Positions 45,054-54,361 of a stretch of 64,000 nucleotides of DNA are shown one piece after another. The stretch is from positions 620,001-684,000 of the forward strand of contig NZ_JAHUBR010000001.1 in assembly GCF_025376885.1 (NCBI RefSeq), given 5' to 3'. The stretch comes from Pseudoruegeria sp. SHC-113 (GTDB taxonomy: Bacteria > Pseudomonadota > Alphaproteobacteria > Rhodobacterales > Rhodobacteraceae). How positions within the stretch are numbered: the stretch's first letter is position 1; each line of letters starts with the position of its first letter. Position numbers and translations under genes: made by a program. The notes under the pieces are model-generated. The model worked only from the letters and a program-made list of their open reading frames with translations. It ran no database searches and was not told the origin of the DNA.

Positions 45054-45362
45054 TCTGACGGCGTTTCAGCCCCATGATTTCTACGCGCGCCCCGCCAGCT
45101 GGCCGGGCGCGCTTCCTTTGCGCCGTGCCGCGCAGCCCTTTGCTTAAGGCATTTGCTCTGCGCCTTTGGGTGGTGCAGGAATGGCGGCGCACACGTATTG
45201 CGATTTTCAGCCCAGAATGTCGCCTCAAAGTTTAAATCTTCGTAAGCGCTTCCCTTAAAGCTTTACTGTTTACGCCACGTTACCTGTTTCGCCCCTTTCC
45301 TGACGCGACGGTATTCCCCACATCAGGGGTGTTTCGATGTGTTAACGAGTTTGGGGAATGTC
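45054..45362. other. 309-bp promoter region of the Hint-protein gene
   Basis: No gene. A terminator-like stem lies at 45085-45118. The stretch 45225-45290 is AT-rich and likely carries the promoter of the Hint-domain gene. The last 40 bp contain CCCCACATCAGGGGTG and the ribosome site GGGGAA. Confidence 0.5.
45085..45118 (+). terminator. terminator after the peroxiredoxin gene
   Basis: Stem GCGCGCCC / GGGCGCGC with a 12-nt loop, followed by TTCCTTT. It lies 30 bp past the stop codon. Confidence 0.55.
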
Positions 45363-46478
45363 ATGGCCCTTCTGACGATCCCGGTGGGTGCCTTCGCCAC
45401 CGGCAACATCACCGGCAATCCACCTGACAGTGGCGTGCTCGTGACGGGCCTTCCGATCTCGGATTTCGTGGCCGATCTGGGCGGGGATCCCAATGTGGCG
45501 CGGGTGCTTCTTGAGATCGACGATTCCGACATCCAGCTGGGCGATGTGAACGGGGACGGAAACCCGGACTCCTACATCACCAACGGCACGCGCCCGCTGT
45601 CGTTCCAGATCGACGTCGACGGGGACGGTATCCCCGATTTCGACGTGCGTGGCCAGAACCCCAACGATCTGGACATCTACGTCGGTGGTCAGGAGGGCGA
45701 CAACATCGCCCGGTTCAACGGCACCTTCCGGATCTTTGAAAGCGGCACCGACACTCAGGTCGGCACCTTCCCGGCACAGAACCTCTATATCTCCAGCAAC
45801 GGCAATTTCCCCGATCCGGGCGAGGTGAAGACCATCGTCGATTCAGGCTCCGGCACGTTCATCATCGGCGGGGAAGGCGTGTTCCCGCCGCCGCCCGCGA
45901 TCTGTTTCGTGGCCGGCACGATGATCCAGACGCGGCAGGGCGAGGTGGCGGTGGAGACTCTCAGGGTCGGCGATATGGTGCTGACGCGGGGCAACAGCTA
46001 CCAGCCGGTGCGCTGGATCGGCACCCGCACCCTTCATGCCCACGAGGTAAAGCGCGATCGGCGCTTCCGGTCCGTCACCATTGCGGCGGGCGTCCTTGGC
46101 AATGATCGCCCCCTGCGCGTGAGCCAGCAGCACCGGGTGCTGGTGAGCGGGGCCCGCATGGAACTGATGTTCGGAATGGACGAGGCGCTGGTGCCCGCGA
46201 TTGCCCTTCTGGACGATCGCCACGTGCGGCTCGACGCGCCCGAAACCGTGACCTATGTGCACATCCTGCTCGATCACCACGAGCTCGTGTTCTCCAACGG
46301 CTGCTTCTCTGAAAGCATCCAGCCCGGCGCGCTGTTTCTGGACGCGCAGTCCTCCCGCACCCGCGCCGAACTGCTGGAAATGTTCCCCGACATCTTCACC
46401 CCCGGCAGCCTTGAGAACACCGGCGCGCTGATGCCCGTGCTCAAACGCTTCGAGGCCCGCGCCGGGCTACTGCACTAA
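45363..46478 (+). CDS. Hint-domain exoprotein with calcium-binding-like loops
   Basis: 371 aa. Two EF-hand-like loops, DVNGDGNPD (61-69) and DVDGDGIPD (84-92), then a Hint_2 (Hedgehog/intein) domain starting AICFVAGTMIQT with Cys181, followed by VETLRVGDMVLTRG, VRWIGTRT, RVSQQHRVLVSG and HHELVFSNGCFSES. Such Hint proteins are widespread in the Roseobacter group. No Sec signal is seen, so export may be by type I secretion. ATG 45363 has GGGGAA upstream; a GTG at 45339 is possible. A terminator follows. Confidence 0.87.
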   Translation: MALLTIPVGAFATGNITGNPPDSGVLVTGLPISDFVADLGGDPNVARVLLEIDDSDIQLGDVNGDGNPDSYITNGTRPLSFQIDVDGDGIPDFDVRGQNPNDLDIYVGGQEGDNIARFNGTFRIFESGTDTQVGTFPAQNLYISSNGNFPDPGEVKTIVDSGSGTFIIGGEGVFPPPPAICFVAGTMIQTRQGEVAVETLRVGDMVLTRGNSYQPVRWIGTRTLHAHEVKRDRRFRSVTIAAGVLGNDRPLRVSQQHRVLVSGARMELMFGMDEALVPAIALLDDRHVRLDAPETVTYVHILLDHHELVFSNGCFSESIQPGALFLDAQSSRTRAELLEMFPDIFTPGSLENTGALMPVLKRFEARAGLLH

Positions 46479-46481
46479 CAA

Positions 46482-46507
46482 AAAAGGCCCCGTGAAAGGG
46501 GCCTTTT
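46482..46507. terminator. bidirectional terminator between Hint gene and mscS-like gene
   Basis: Perfect stem AAAAGGCCCC / GGGGCCTTTT with loop GTGAAA; suits termination from both convergent genes. Confidence 0.85.
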
Positions 46508-46526
46508 GCTTGGGTTACGTGCCGGA

Positions 46527-47354
46527 TCAGGACGTGACCTGCACCATCGTGCGGGTGGGGAAGGGGATGTCGATCCCGCCAGCGTCAAAGGCGTCTTTCA
46601 CCTGCCGGGTGAGGCCGAACTTGATGTCCCAGTAGTCTGCCGCGTTGCACCAGACGCGGACGGTGAAATCCACCGAGCTGTCGCCGAGATTACCAACCTT
46701 CACGAAGGGCTCCGGATCGGCATGGATGCGGGCATCGGCCTTGATCAGATCGCCGATGATCCCTTCGGCCTTCTTCAGATCGCTGCCGTAGGAGACACCG
46801 AAGACGAAATCCACGCGGCGGGTTGGGTGGGCCGAGTAATTGGTGATGGGCGAGCCCCAGACTTGCGCATTGGGGATGATGATCTGCACATTGTCCGGCG
46901 TGGCCAGTTCGGTGGTGAAGATCGAGATCTCCTTCACCGTGCCGCTTTCGCCGCCAACTTCGATGAAATCACCCGTTTTGAAAGGGCGGAACAGGATCAG
47001 CATCACGCCGGCCGCGAAGTTCGACAGCGTGCCCTGCAGGGCAAGGCCCACGGCAAGGCCGGCGGCACCGATCAGCGCCACGAGCGAGGTGGTTTCGACC
47101 CCGAAGCGGTTGAGGATGAAGATCCCGCCAAGCGCCATCACCATCACGCGGGCGATGTTGCCGAGGAAGGCAAAGAGCGTCGGATCCAGTTCCTCGCGCT
47201 TGCCGCCGAGGCTCACGATCCGGTTCTTCACCCATTTCGCCGCCCAGAGCGTGACGATCAGGATGGCGAAGGCCGCCACCACGTTCAGCCCCAGCTGTAC
47301 GAGCCAATCGAGCGAGAGATACTTCGAAACATCAATTCCGGCTGCGGTGTCCAT
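46527..47354 (-). CDS. mscS: small-conductance mechanosensitive channel (MscS)
   Basis: 275 aa, close to E. coli MscS (286). Three hydrophobic helices, the third having GAAGLAVGLALQGTLSNFAAG, the glycine/alanine-rich pore helix, then the beta domain beginning GVMLILFRPFKTGDFIEVGGESGTV. It releases solutes on hypo-osmotic shock through the inner membrane. It is the last gene of the minus-strand run from the type I secretion genes; its start is 9 bp from the pterin dehydratase stop. Confidence 0.95.
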   Translation of the reverse strand: MDTAAGIDVSKYLSLDWLVQLGLNVVAAFAILIVTLWAAKWVKNRIVSLGGKREELDPTLFAFLGNIARVMVMALGGIFILNRFGVETTSLVALIGAAGLAVGLALQGTLSNFAAGVMLILFRPFKTGDFIEVGGESGTVKEISIFTTELATPDNVQIIIPNAQVWGSPITNYSAHPTRRVDFVFGVSYGSDLKKAEGIIGDLIKADARIHADPEPFVKVGNLGDSSVDFTVRVWCNAADYWDIKFGLTRQVKDAFDAGGIDIPFPTRTMVQVTS

Positions 47355-47363
47355 AACTCATCC

Positions 47364-47660
47364 TTACCCTGCGAGTGCATCCATCTTGCGTGCGAGCTTC
47401 ACGTCCAGCTCCGAAAGCCCGCCCGCGTCATGGGTGGTTAGCGTGACCTCGACCGTCTTGTAAACATTGAACCATTCCGGGTGGTGGTTCCACTTCTCGG
47501 CAAACAGCGCGCTGCGCGTCATGAAGCCGAAGGCCTCCACGAAGTTCTTGAAGACGAAGCTCTTGCTGATCGCGTCACGCGTTTCGTCATGGGCCCAGCC
47601 GGTGGCGGTGAGCGCGGTGAGCGCCTCGGCGCGCGCCGGGTCTGCGAGTTTCTCGGTCAT
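47364..47660 (-). CDS. phhB: 4a-hydroxytetrahydrobiopterin dehydratase (PCD/DCoH)
   Basis: 98 aa. Signature HHPEW at 59-63 with ALFAEKWN before it, and [20 protein letters not shown] after it, the PCD fold. It recycles the pterin cofactor of aromatic amino acid hydroxylases; related copies also act in molybdopterin-linked pathways. The ATG overlaps the upstream FemAB-like stop (ATGA, 47657-47660). Confidence 0.94.
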   Translation of the reverse strand: MTEKLADPARAEALTALTATGWAHDETRDAISKSFVFKNFVEAFGFMTRSALFAEKWNHHPEWFNVYKTVEVTLTTHDAGGLSELDVKLARKMDALAG

Positions 47661-48844
47661 GTCTCAGGGTCCTTCCCTTTGCGGAACGGGCCGTAGCTGG
47701 TGAGGATTTCGATGTCCTCCTCAACGGCGGCGCGTTCGGCCTCCAGATATTGCGCGATGGCGCGGCGAAAGCCGTCGTCTGCCACCCAGTGCAGCGAATG
47801 GGTTGTGACGGGCAGGTAGCCGCGCGCCAGTTTGTGTTCGCCCTGCGCGCCGGCCTCCACACGGGCCATGCCGTGGGTGATCGCATGGTCGATGGCCGCG
47901 TAGTAGCAGAGTTCGAAATGCAGGCAGGGGTGATGTTCGGTGCAGCCCCAGTAGCGGCCATAGAGCGTTTCGCGGCCGATGAAGTTCAGCGCTCCGGCCA
48001 CCCAGCGCCCCTCGCGCTCGGCCAGCACAAGCAGGATGTCATCCCGCAAATGGGCCTGTGCCTCGTCGAAGAAGGCGCGTGTCAGGTAGGGTGAGCCCCA
48101 TTTGCGCGCGCCGGTGTCCTGGTAGAAGTGCCAGAAGGCGTCCCAGTGCTCGGGCTGGATCGCATCGCCCGTCAGGTGATGGATCGTGCCGCCAAAGCCC
48201 TGCGCCGTGGCGCGCTCCTTGCGGATCGCCTTGCGCTTGCGCGACGACAGCGAGGCGAGGAAGGCGTCGAAATCGGCGTAGCCTTCGTTGACCCAGTGAA
48301 ACTGCTGGCTGGCCCGCGCCATCAGCCCCATCTGCCGCCCGGCGATGGCCTCGGCCTCGGTGCAGAAGGTGGCGTGGAGCGAGGAGAGCCCGTTTTCGCT
48401 GGCGAGCTGCACCGCCCCCTGCACCAGCGCCCCCATGCCCGCCGCCTCATGGCCGGGCTTTACGAGGAAGCGGCGGCCCGTGGCGGGGGTGAAGGGCACG
48501 GCGATCTGCAGCTTGGGGTAGTAACGCCCGCCGGCGTTCTCATAGGCGTGGGCCCAGTTGTGATCGAAGATGTATTCGCCCTGGCTGTGGCTCTTCACAT
48601 AGAGCGGCGCGGCGGCGATCATCTCGCCGCCTTGCTCTGCCGTCAGGTAGCGCGGGCTCCAGCCGGTGCCCGGGCCAACGGAGCCAGACGTTTCCAACGC
48701 GCGCAGGAAGCGGTGGGTGGTGAAAGGATCAAGCGGCCGCCCGCCATCGGCCGTTTCCGGCGCGGCGCAGGCATCCCACGCGGCCGGGGCAACCTCGGAA
48801 AGGCTGCTCTGCACGTGAATCTCGATCTGCTCTGCCGTGGCCAT
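47657..48844 (-). CDS. GNAT/FemAB-like protein (DUF482-type peptidogalycan family)
   Basis: 395 aa. Begins with a beta-rich domain, with [34 protein letters not shown] (partly), and contains the lysine-rich [20 protein letters not shown] and the [20 protein letters not shown] segments of the COG3146 peptidogalycan biosynthesis protein family. Related to FemABX acyltransferases. The true substrate is unknown. Start 48844 was chosen for its family N-terminus. Confidence 0.82.
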   Translation of the reverse strand: MATAEQIEIHVQSSLSEVAPAAWDACAAPETADGGRPLDPFTTHRFLRALETSGSVGPGTGWSPRYLTAEQGGEMIAAAPLYVKSHSQGEYIFDHNWAHAYENAGGRYYPKLQIAVPFTPATGRRFLVKPGHEAAGMGALVQGAVQLASENGLSSLHATFCTEAEAIAGRQMGLMARASQQFHWVNEGYADFDAFLASLSSRKRKAIRKERATAQGFGGTIHHLTGDAIQPEHWDAFWHFYQDTGARKWGSPYLTRAFFDEAQAHLRDDILLVLAEREGRWVAGALNFIGRETLYGRYWGCTEHHPCLHFELCYYAAIDHAITHGMARVEAGAQGEHKLARGYLPVTTHSLHWVADDGFRRAIAQYLEAERAAVEEDIEILTSYGPFRKGKDPET

Positions 48845-48908
48845 GCACTGCCCCTGCGCGTTTCGCCCTGTACCCCAACTTGGCATCCCGAAAGCCGAGG
48901 TCAAGCGC

Positions 48909-49685
48909 TCAGGGCGCAGGCGTGTAGCCTTCGAAGGTGATGTTCTCGGCCACCTGCCGCGCCTGCGCTTCCTGTGCGGCGGAGCGCACCGTCCAGCACA
49001 GAATACGGGCACCTTCCGCTTTCAGCTCGACCACGCGCGGCATGGCAAGATCGCGCACGCCGTGGCTGAGGAAGCTCGCGCCTGTGGCGGCATAGTCGGG
49101 AATGGTGCTCAGGCGCTCCCGCGTGGCGGCGGGGACGAGCCCCCAATCCTCGGCGGTGAACTCTTCGGTAGTCAGGCCGCGCGGCAGATCCGGGCGCAGC
49201 GCGCCGAAGGCGGCCACCGCATGGGGGTTGAAGGACATCACGGCCACCGGGCCCGCGTAACCTACCAGCGCCTGCGCCACAGCGCGTTCCAGCGCATCCG
49301 GGCCAGCCGCCAGCGCGCCGGACTGATCCTTGATCTCGATCAGCAGCGGCACGCGGCCGGCCACGAGCGCAAACCCCTCCGCGAGCGTCGGGATGCCTTC
49401 GGAGCCGCCTTTAAGCGGGATCGCAGAAAGCTCTGCGGTGCTGCGCTGCGCCACCGCGCCGCGTTCCGCCGTCAGCCGGCCCAGATCGTAATCGTGAAAG
49501 ATCATTGCGACGCCATCGCTGGACAGCTGCACGTCGATCTCGATGCCGTAGCCCGCCTCCACTGCCGCCTGCATCGCGGCGCGGGAGTTTTCCGGCCGCC
49601 CCGCGCCCAGATCGTGCAGCGCACGGTGGGCGATGGGGGCCGTCAGGAAGGCCTCGGGCAGAGGCACAAAAGGCAGGTCAGCCAT
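48909..49685 (-). CDS. glycerophosphodiester phosphodiesterase
   Basis: 258 aa TIM-barrel GDPD. Active-site motifs: APIAHRALHDL (HR), PENSRAAMQAAVEAGYGIEIDVQLSSDG (E-N-S, E-I-D, not all contiguous), IFHDYDLGRLT and LLIEIKD. It hydrolyses glycerophosphodiesters to glycerol-3-phosphate and an alcohol. ATG 49685 is 7 nt from the RidA stop, so they are cotranscribed. An in-frame start at 49724 would add 13 unlikely residues. Confidence 0.9.
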   Translation of the reverse strand: MADLPFVPLPEAFLTAPIAHRALHDLGAGRPENSRAAMQAAVEAGYGIEIDVQLSSDGVAMIFHDYDLGRLTAERGAVAQRSTAELSAIPLKGGSEGIPTLAEGFALVAGRVPLLIEIKDQSGALAAGPDALERAVAQALVGYAGPVAVMSFNPHAVAAFGALRPDLPRGLTTEEFTAEDWGLVPAATRERLSTIPDYAATGASFLSHGVRDLAMPRVVELKAEGARILCWTVRSAAQEAQARQVAENITFEGYTPAP

Positions 49686-49692
49686 CGTGGCC

Positions 49693-50157
49693 TCACTTGA
49701 TCTGGAAAATGCCTTCGATCTCAACCGCCACGCCGAAGGGCAGGGAGGCGGCGCTCACGGCGGACCGGCTGTGCCGCCCGGCCTCGCCAAGGGCTTCCAC
49801 CATGAAATCAGATGCCCCGTTGACCACTTTGGGCTGATCGGTGAAATCGGCGGTGGAGTTCACGAAGCCCGTCAGCTTCACCACGCGCACGAGACGATCC
49901 AGATCGCCGCCGCAAGCCGCTTTCACCTGGGCCAGCAAGCCGATCGCGCAGGTTTTCGCGGCGGCTGCACCGGCCTCCACCTCCATCGTTTCACCGAGCT
50001 TTCCGGTGATAAACCCATCCGGGCCGTTGGAAATCTGGCCCGACACATAGACGGTATCGCCCACGATCACGTAGGGCACGTAATTCGCCTGCGGCGCAGG
50101 CGCGTCGGGCAGGGTGACGCCAAGCTCGGCGAGGCGGGTTTCATGGGTTCCGGGCAT
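49693..50157 (-). CDS. RidA/YjgF-family enamine deaminase
   Basis: 154 aa, longer than canonical RidA (about 128). Motifs: PYVIVGDTVYVSGQIS, AKTCAIGLLAQVKAACGGDLDRLVRVVKLTGF (partly) and ASLPFGVAVEIEGIFQI. This is the YjgF-like branch in which the catalytic arginine position is not well conserved. Likely hydrolyses reactive enamines or imines. Start 50157 chosen over 50193. It lies 71 bp downstream of the HlyD-like gene. Confidence 0.88.
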   Translation of the reverse strand: MPGTHETRLAELGVTLPDAPAPQANYVPYVIVGDTVYVSGQISNGPDGFITGKLGETMEVEAGAAAAKTCAIGLLAQVKAACGGDLDRLVRVVKLTGFVNSTADFTDQPKVVNGASDFMVEALGEAGRHSRSAVSAASLPFGVAVEIEGIFQIK

Positions 50158-50228
50158 GGGTCTGCTCCTTGCGGCTTTGACGTTCGCGCGCACGCTATCC
50201 GGGGCGTGCGCGCGGCGGCAAGGGCAAA

Positions 50229-51542
50229 TCAGCTCTCGCGGAAGGCGCGGTTGAAATAATCCGCGAGCGGTTTCACGAGGTAAGCCATGGGCGTGCGATC
50301 GCTGGTGCGCAGGTAGCTTTCCACCGGCATCCCCGGCACCAGAACGGCCCCTTCCGGCAGCTTCGACATCTCGCCGTCGAGCAGGATGATCTCCGACAGG
50401 TAATAGCTCTGACGCGAAGCCTCGTCGATGAAGGCATCCGGCGACACGCGCACCACCTTGCCGATCAACTCCGGCGTGTTGCGGGTATCAAGCGCGGTGA
50501 ACCGCACGAAGACTTCCTGCCCGGCATAGACCTCGTCTACGTGGATCGGGCTCACCTGTGCGGAGATCACCAGCGGGCGGTCCTGCGGCACGAGCGAGAG
50601 GATCGGCTCCGCCGGGCGGATCACCGCGCGTTTGATCGAGACGGATTTCGACAGCACCACGCCCGAGACCGGCGCTGTGATGTCCAGCCGGGAGAGGCGC
50701 TCGCGCAGCTTGGTGCGCTGCTCGCGCAGCTCAAGCTCCTGGAACTGCAGGTTGCGCAGCTGGGTGATCGCCTCCTCGCGGCGCTGAACGTCCAGCTTGA
50801 GAACGGCGATTTCGATCTCGGTGATGCGCCCCTCGGCCTCGGCCTTAGAGGCCTCAAGCTCGCCCACCGTGCCCAGAAGCCGCGCCTGTTCGCGCTGCAG
50901 CGACAGCACCCGGGGCGCCTGCGCCAGTCCCTTGGCCAGAAGCTCCTGCTGGTCTTCCAGCTCTTCGCCGATCAGCTCCAGCTGCCGCGTGAGGGCGTTT
51001 TGCTGGGCGCTGATCCCGCTGATCTGGCTTTCGATCTGGCCGGAGCGTTTCTGCAGCTGTTCCACTTCCTTGGAGAGCGTCAGCGCGCGGGCGGTGAAGA
51101 GCCTGGCCTGGCCTTCCATCACGTCTTTTACCGATTGGCTGGCCACGGCGGCCTCCACCAGTTCCAGATCGAAGACGACATCGGACGCCCCGTCGCGCTC
51201 GGCGGTATAGCGGGCGCGGCGGGCCATGATCTCGTAGAGCTGGCCTTCCACCACGGCCAGATCGCTGCGCAGCTCGCGGCTTTCCAGCCGGATCAGCAGA
51301 TCGCCCGCCTGTACCAGATCGCCTTCCTCCACGAAGATCTCTTCCACCACGCCGCCATCGGGGTGCTGGACGACCTGCTGGTTCTGATCCACCTGGATCT
51401 GGCCTGAGGCGATGATGGCTCCGGCAATCTGGGAGCGCGCCGCCCAGTAGCCGAAGCCCCCGACAAGGATGAAAACGGCGATGAAGCCCACGATCAGCGC
51501 GCCGCGCGGAGACCAGGGTTTGGGGGGCTGTTTCTGGCTCAC
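50229..51542 (-). CDS. type I secretion membrane-fusion protein (HlyD/PrtE)
   Basis: 437 aa. One N-terminal transmembrane helix (about 13-30, LIVGFIAVFILVGGFGYW), then a biotinyl-lipoyl-like beta section with GGVVEEIFVEEGDLVQAGDLLIRLES, a long coiled-coil (about 120-270), and a C-terminal beta domain. This is the adaptor that links the inner-membrane ABC exporter to the outer-membrane TolC. Start overlaps the ABC gene stop by 4 nt (ATGA). No tolC-like gene lies nearby. Confidence 0.9.
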   Translation of the reverse strand: MSQKQPPKPWSPRGALIVGFIAVFILVGGFGYWAARSQIAGAIIASGQIQVDQNQQVVQHPDGGVVEEIFVEEGDLVQAGDLLIRLESRELRSDLAVVEGQLYEIMARRARYTAERDGASDVVFDLELVEAAVASQSVKDVMEGQARLFTARALTLSKEVEQLQKRSGQIESQISGISAQQNALTRQLELIGEELEDQQELLAKGLAQAPRVLSLQREQARLLGTVGELEASKAEAEGRITEIEIAVLKLDVQRREEAITQLRNLQFQELELREQRTKLRERLSRLDITAPVSGVVLSKSVSIKRAVIRPAEPILSLVPQDRPLVISAQVSPIHVDEVYAGQEVFVRFTALDTRNTPELIGKVVRVSPDAFIDEASRQSYYLSEIILLDGEMSKLPEGAVLVPGMPVESYLRTSDRTPMAYLVKPLADYFNRAFRES

Positions 51543-53287
51543 GATACGCCTCCGGCCGATTGGCTCTGCTTGGATTGCTGGATCTGCTGGGCATTGGCGA
51601 CGGTGCGCTGCAGCACCTCGTCCTTGGGGCCGAACAGCTTGGGAATGCCGCCTTCCAGCACGAGGAGCGTGTCACACTCCATGATGGCCGCCGGGCGGTG
51701 CGCCATGATCAGCGCCGCGCCGCCATCGGCCTTGATCGCGCGGATAGCGGCGTTCAGGGCAAGGCTGCCTTCATTGTCGAGGTTGGAGTTGGGCTCATCG
51801 AGCACCAGCAGCACCGGGTTGCCGAAAAGCGCCCGTGCCAGCCCGATGCGCTGCACCTGCCCGCCGGAAAGCCGCCCGCCATTGGCGGTGACCTGCGTTT
51901 CATAGCCATCGGGCAGCCGCAGGATCATGCTATGGGCGTCGGCTTTCTGCGCGGCCGAGACGATGTCTTCGTCCTTGGCGTTGGGGGTCAGGCGGCTGAT
52001 GTTCTCGGCTATGGTGCCGTCAAAGAGCTGCACCTTCTGCGGCAGGTAGCCGATCAGGCGGCCCAGCGTGTCCGGGTCGTATTGATCGAGCGCGGCACTG
52101 TCGAGCCGGATTGTTCCGCCCGCAAGGGGCCAGATCCCGGTGAGCGCGCGGGCGAGTGTTGTCTTGCCGGCACCTGAGGGGCCGATCACGCCGCAGGCCT
52201 GCCCCGGCTCCACCTTGAAGGAGACCATCCTGAGCGAGGCCTGCGCCTCGCCCGGCGGCACCACGGTGGCCTGGTTGACCTCGATCCGGGCCTTGGGGCG
52301 CGGAAGCTGGGTGCGCGGCGCGGCCACGGGCACTTCGTTGAGAAGCCCGGCCAGCGAGGCCCGGCCCTTCTGCGCGCGCTGCACCAGCGGCCAGTTGCCG
52401 ACGATCTGTTCGATCGGCGCGAGGGCGCGGCCCAGAAGGATGGAACCGGCGATCATCGCACCCGCCGTCAGCTCGTTCTGCAGCACGAGGTAGGCACCAA
52501 GGCCCAGCATTGCTGATTGCAGGAACAGGCGGAACGTCTTGGACATGGAGGTCGCTCCGCCGCCGAAATCGGCCGCATGCATGGATTCCTCGAGCGCCTG
52601 CTGCCGCAGCCCCTGCCAGCGGTTGAAGGCCGCTTTGCGCATCCCAAGGCTCTGCACCATTTCCGAATCGATTCGCATCTGCTCGGCCACGCGGTCGGCG
52701 CGATGGGTCAGGCTGGCCGCCTCCACCAGCGCGCGGCGCGTCATGAGCTGGTTCAGGATGGTGATCACGATCAGCACACCGCCGCCCACCACGGCCAGCA
52801 CGCCGAGCCAGGTGTGGAAGATGAAAATCCCGACAAGGAAGATCGGCGTCCAGGGGATGTCGAAGAAGGCCCCGAAGGCGGGTGAGGAATAGAGCCTGCG
52901 CACCGATTCCAGATCCTGCAGCGCGGTTGCGCCGAATTTCGCGCCCCGTCCGGTGGTCTGCGAGGTGAGCATGGCCTGGAAGACGCGCTGGTCCAGAAGC
53001 ACCTGAAACCGCGCGCCTATGCGGGCAAAGACGCGGGTGCGGGTGAAATCCAGCACCCCCATCATCGCGTAGAGGAAGGCAACCAGCACGAAGAGCGCGG
53101 CCAGCGTCTCCTCGGATTGGCTGCCCAGCACCCGGTCATAGACCTGCAGCATGAACAGCGGCCCGGTGAGCATGAGCAGGTTCACGAAGAAACTGAAGAT
53201 GGCGGACGACCAGTACAGCCCCCGGCTTTCGCGGCGGATGGCGGCAAGTTCGCTTGCGCCGGCTTCTTCCCGTGATGGTTGCGACAT
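51539..53287 (-). CDS. type I secretion ABC exporter (PrtD-like)
   Basis: 582 aa half-transporter. N-terminal six-helix membrane domain with FSFFVNLLMLTGPLFMLQVYDRVLGSQSEE, then ATPase: Walker A GPSGAGKTTLARAL, signature LSGGQVQRIGLARALFG, Walker B LLVLDEPNSNLD, H-loop MAHRP. No peptidase C39 domain, so the substrate is expected to carry a C-terminal export signal, as for RTX proteases and lipases. Cotranscribed with the HlyD gene. Divergent from mlaA. Confidence 0.92.
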   Translation of the reverse strand: MSQPSREEAGASELAAIRRESRGLYWSSAIFSFFVNLLMLTGPLFMLQVYDRVLGSQSEETLAALFVLVAFLYAMMGVLDFTRTRVFARIGARFQVLLDQRVFQAMLTSQTTGRGAKFGATALQDLESVRRLYSSPAFGAFFDIPWTPIFLVGIFIFHTWLGVLAVVGGGVLIVITILNQLMTRRALVEAASLTHRADRVAEQMRIDSEMVQSLGMRKAAFNRWQGLRQQALEESMHAADFGGGATSMSKTFRLFLQSAMLGLGAYLVLQNELTAGAMIAGSILLGRALAPIEQIVGNWPLVQRAQKGRASLAGLLNEVPVAAPRTQLPRPKARIEVNQATVVPPGEAQASLRMVSFKVEPGQACGVIGPSGAGKTTLARALTGIWPLAGGTIRLDSAALDQYDPDTLGRLIGYLPQKVQLFDGTIAENISRLTPNAKDEDIVSAAQKADAHSMILRLPDGYETQVTANGGRLSGGQVQRIGLARALFGNPVLLVLDEPNSNLDNEGSLALNAAIRAIKADGGAALIMAHRPAAIMECDTLLVLEGGIPKLFGPKDEVLQRTVANAQQIQQSKQSQSAGGVS

Positions 53288-53467
53288 TCGTGATTTCCCG
53301 TTTCCTGAACTTGCTGTCAGACTATCATTTGGGCGGCGGCTGCGTCAGGGGGCACCCTTGCGGTTTCTGCCGCGCCCGGGTTTTACTATGTTTTCAATAT
53401 TGTGCGACCTGAGATACCTGATTTGAACCAGAGATGCCGCCAAAGTTCCAATGCTTTGAGTCCGATC

Positions 53468-54361
53468 GTGCAGATACGGCGTCATTCCCGCGTTAACAAA
53501 CTGTTGTCCCTGCGCAGACTGGCCGTCCCGCTGGCGCTTGTCGCTCTGCTCGCGGCCTGCGCCGCGCCGGACGTCCCCACGGGAATCAACGACCCCTACG
53601 AGGAAGGCAACCGCGCCCGCCATGAGGCCAACAAGGCGCTCGACCGGGCCAGCGGAACGGGCGGCGGCTTTTACGCCGAGGTGCCGGGGCCCGCGCGGCA
53701 GGGGGTGACGAATTTTGCCAACAACATCCGCCTGCCTTCGATGGTGGTGCAGAACGCGCTGCAGCTGGACGTGGAAGGCTTCGCGCAGAACAGCTGGCGG
53801 CTGGTGATCAACACCACCGTCGGCATCGGCGGGCTGTTCGATCCGGCCGGGGCCATCGGGCTGTACGAAGATCCGACGGGCTTCAGTGAAACGCTCTACG
53901 TTTGGGGCGTGGGCGAGGGGGCCTATCTCGAATTGCCGCTGCTCGGGCCCTCCACCCAGCGCGACGTTGTCGGCGGCACGGTGGATCTGCTCGCCAATCC
54001 CTATTTCTACGTGACAGGGCCGGCCGGCACCGTTGTCGGCCTGCTTGCCCTTGCCGGGGATCGCCTGAATGATCGTGTGCGCTACGCGGGCACGGTGGAG
54101 TCGATCCTGTACGACAGCGTCGACAGCTACGCCCAATCGCGCCTGATCTTCCTGCAGAACCGCCGCTATGAACTGGCGCGCGGGAAGGGGGATCCGGCGG
54201 CCGATCTTGCCGATCCCTACGCGGACCCCTACGCTGACCCCTACGGCGATCCGCTGGCCAGCGATCCGGCGTCTGATCCGCCCCATGCAGAGGAGACTGC
54301 CTATGCCGATCCCTACGCAGACCCATATGCCGATCCCTACGCGGATCCCTACGCCAACTGA
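53468..54361 (+). CDS. mlaA: MlaA (VacJ) outer-membrane lipoprotein
   Basis: About 297 aa. Signal peptide with lipobox LAAC (residue about 29-32), then the MlaA core: DPYEEGNRARHEANKAL, NIRLPSMVVQNALQLDVEG, GIGGLFDPAGAIGLYEDPTGF, ETLYVWGVGEGAYLELPLLGPS. It extracts phospholipid from the outer membrane. Start uncertain: GTG 53468 was chosen; TTG 53504 also leaves the lipobox intact. The C-terminus carries DPYADPYA tandem repeats, and this end overlaps the mlaC start. Confidence 0.87.
   Translation: MQIRRHSRVNKLLSLRRLAVPLALVALLAACAAPDVPTGINDPYEEGNRARHEANKALDRASGTGGGFYAEVPGPARQGVTNFANNIRLPSMVVQNALQLDVEGFAQNSWRLVINTTVGIGGLFDPAGAIGLYEDPTGFSETLYVWGVGEGAYLELPLLGPSTQRDVVGGTVDLLANPYFYVTGPAGTVVGLLALAGDRLNDRVRYAGTVESILYDSVDSYAQSRLIFLQNRRYELARGKGDPAADLADPYADPYADPYGDPLASDPASDPPHAEETAYADPYADPYADPYADPYAN
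54203..54359 (+). repeat. 12-nt tandem repeat encoding DPYA in mlaA
   Basis: Two runs of a GAT-CCC-TAC-GCN unit, about 54215-54250 and 54300-54359. In the mlaA frame they read DPYADPYADPYGDP and YADPYADPYADPYADPYAN. In the mlaC frame the second run reads PIPT repeats. The number of copies may vary between strains by slippage. Confidence 0.75.

Noticed and set aside
45543-45640. RTX-type calcium repeats in the Hint protein
   Set aside because: The loops DVNGDGNPD and DVDGDGIPD are EF-hand/dockerin-like and not the GGxGxDxUx nonapeptide.
54215-54359. CRISPR-like array
   Set aside because: The repeats are 12-nt in-frame coding units without spacers of uniform length.
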